Source: Hahella sp.
GTDB lineage: Bacteria; Pseudomonadota; Gammaproteobacteria; Pseudomonadales; Oleiphilaceae
Assembly (NCBI GenBank): GCA_028280065.1
Contig: JANQMN010000103.1
Location: 1 to 64,000, forward strand
Reading direction: 5' to 3'
Length of the DNA: 64,000 bases
Both the position numbers and the translations under genes were made by a program. Position 1 is the stretch's first letter; each line of letters begins with the position of its first letter. This document shows, in pieces, positions 63,489 through 64,000 of this stretch. The notes below the pieces were generated by a model that worked only from the letters and a program-made list of their open reading frames with translations, did no database searches and was not told the origin of the DNA.

Positions 63489-64000
63489 TTAAGCATCACC
63501 CAAGTGACGACATACTGGTCGAGTTTTCGGCTGGTAGCTTGCCGTCGCACCTGGCGTTGTGCGTGTCAGTACATCTACAATATTGCTCTACCTGCCGTGC
63601 AACTGTCAGCAGGATGCAAACTTTGGGCGGTGAATTGTTGCGGGGCATGGATGGCGTGGAACTTAGCGACGGTTTGTTCGATGCCATTTTAGATAGAGTA
63701 GAATTGTCTGAATCGGTACAAAGAACCCAGGTCGTCAAACCAATCGACTTACTTCGGAAATGGTTGCCTGATGGTTTACAAGGGCTTAACTGGCGCAAGC
63801 AATGGTTTAAGTTATCCGAGTATGTGCTGGAGGTACCCGATAAGGGGAACTGGCGTTTTTCTTTACAACGCATTTCCGCCGGCGGCATAGCGCCATTTCA
63901 CGGGCATCGTGGCAATGAGGTCACCGTGGTTTTAAAGGGCGGGTTCTCAGACGAATCAGGTGCCTATGATGAGGGCGATTTCATTATCAAAGCGCCGGGC
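63485..64000 (+). CDS. chrR: ChrR-type zinc anti-sigma factor, 3' end outside the window
   Basis: The ATG overlaps the sigma-factor stop by four bases. The first 172 residues show the anti-sigma zinc site: His5, His30, Cys34 and Cys37, the same spacing as in Rhodobacter ChrR (His6, His31, Cys35, Cys38). A linker follows, then the start of a C-terminal cupin domain (ISAGGIAPFHGHRGNEVTVVL), which in ChrR is needed to release the sigma factor in response to singlet oxygen or organic peroxide. The frame runs off the end of the window. It probably holds the preceding sigma factor inactive until that stress. Confidence 0.88.
   Translation, partial: MIKHHPSDDILVEFSAGSLPSHLALCVSVHLQYCSTCRATVSRMQTLGGELLRGMDGVELSDGLFDAILDRVELSESVQRTQVVKPIDLLRKWLPDGLQGLNWRKQWFKLSEYVLEVPDKGNWRFSLQRISAGGIAPFHGHRGNEVTVVLKGGFSDESGAYDEGDFIIKAPG

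Noticed and set aside
1..64000. CRISPR arrays, tRNA and rRNA genes, prophage or integrase genes
   Set aside because: None could be seen on either strand; no regularly spaced repeats and no integrase- or transposase-like proteins were found.

Overview
The window is a 64 kb piece of a gammaproteobacterial chromosome. Gene content and local order (trxA, rho, ubiD plus an iron-sulfur flavin reductase; prlC-yheV; a caa3-type cytochrome c oxidase operon; parC-serB; ECF11 sigma factor-ChrR) fit the Pseudomonas / Oceanospirillales / Cellvibrionales side of the class. I see no tRNA or rRNA gene, no CRISPR array and no intact insertion sequence. Most of it is ordinary core chromosome; the accessory or eroded parts lie around 31-38 kb and 42-43 kb.

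Layout. 0-2.5 kb: end of a MoxR ATPase, a DUF58 protein and a membrane protein. 2.6-8.6 kb, minus strand: a compact gene set that looks like a full glucosylglycerate cycle (GAPDH, glycerate kinase, phosphatase, glucosyl-3-phosphoglycerate synthase, GH13_18 phosphorylase). 8.7-14.2 kb: FKBP isomerase, small proteins, the ABC-F ATPase YheS, exopolyphosphatase. 14.3-19.5 kb: trxA, rho, ubiD, a ferredoxin-reductase and a GNAT enzyme. 19.5-25.3 kb: a GGDEF-EAL protein, a gamma carbonic anhydrase, oligopeptidase A and YheV.

25.3-32.8 kb is a cytochrome c oxidase locus (coxB, coxA, coxC, SURF1, CxxxC protein, ctaB) that carries only the last two membrane segments of heme A synthase CtaA, has no ctaG between coxA and coxC, and ends in a broken acetyltransferase where a SCO gene is often found. 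33.1-36.1 kb holds the RNA ligase RtcB with an unrecognised 311-residue protein carrying an EEIQTDW motif, two small ORFs, and an upstream stretch with promoter, stable hairpins and terminator but no gene, which I read as a candidate ~200-nt RNA. This RtcB locus is my main candidate for an undescribed system.

36.3-48.6 kb: a short DUF1631-like protein, a DUF1127 protein, serB, parC, a small membrane protein, a DUF2087 protein with repeats in its leader, YtoQ, an M16 protease and a YadGH-type ABC exporter. 48.7-64 kb: an orphan hybrid histidine kinase, an MltB-type transglycosylase, a GNAT and a hydrolase, a PspA/YiaA pair, an RND pump with a repeat-bearing promoter, an FHA-EAL protein, a GDSL esterase, a SlyD-like isomerase, and an ECF11 sigma factor with the first 172 residues of its ChrR-type anti-sigma factor.

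All family assignments come from reading the translated sequences and from memory of the families; no search was run.
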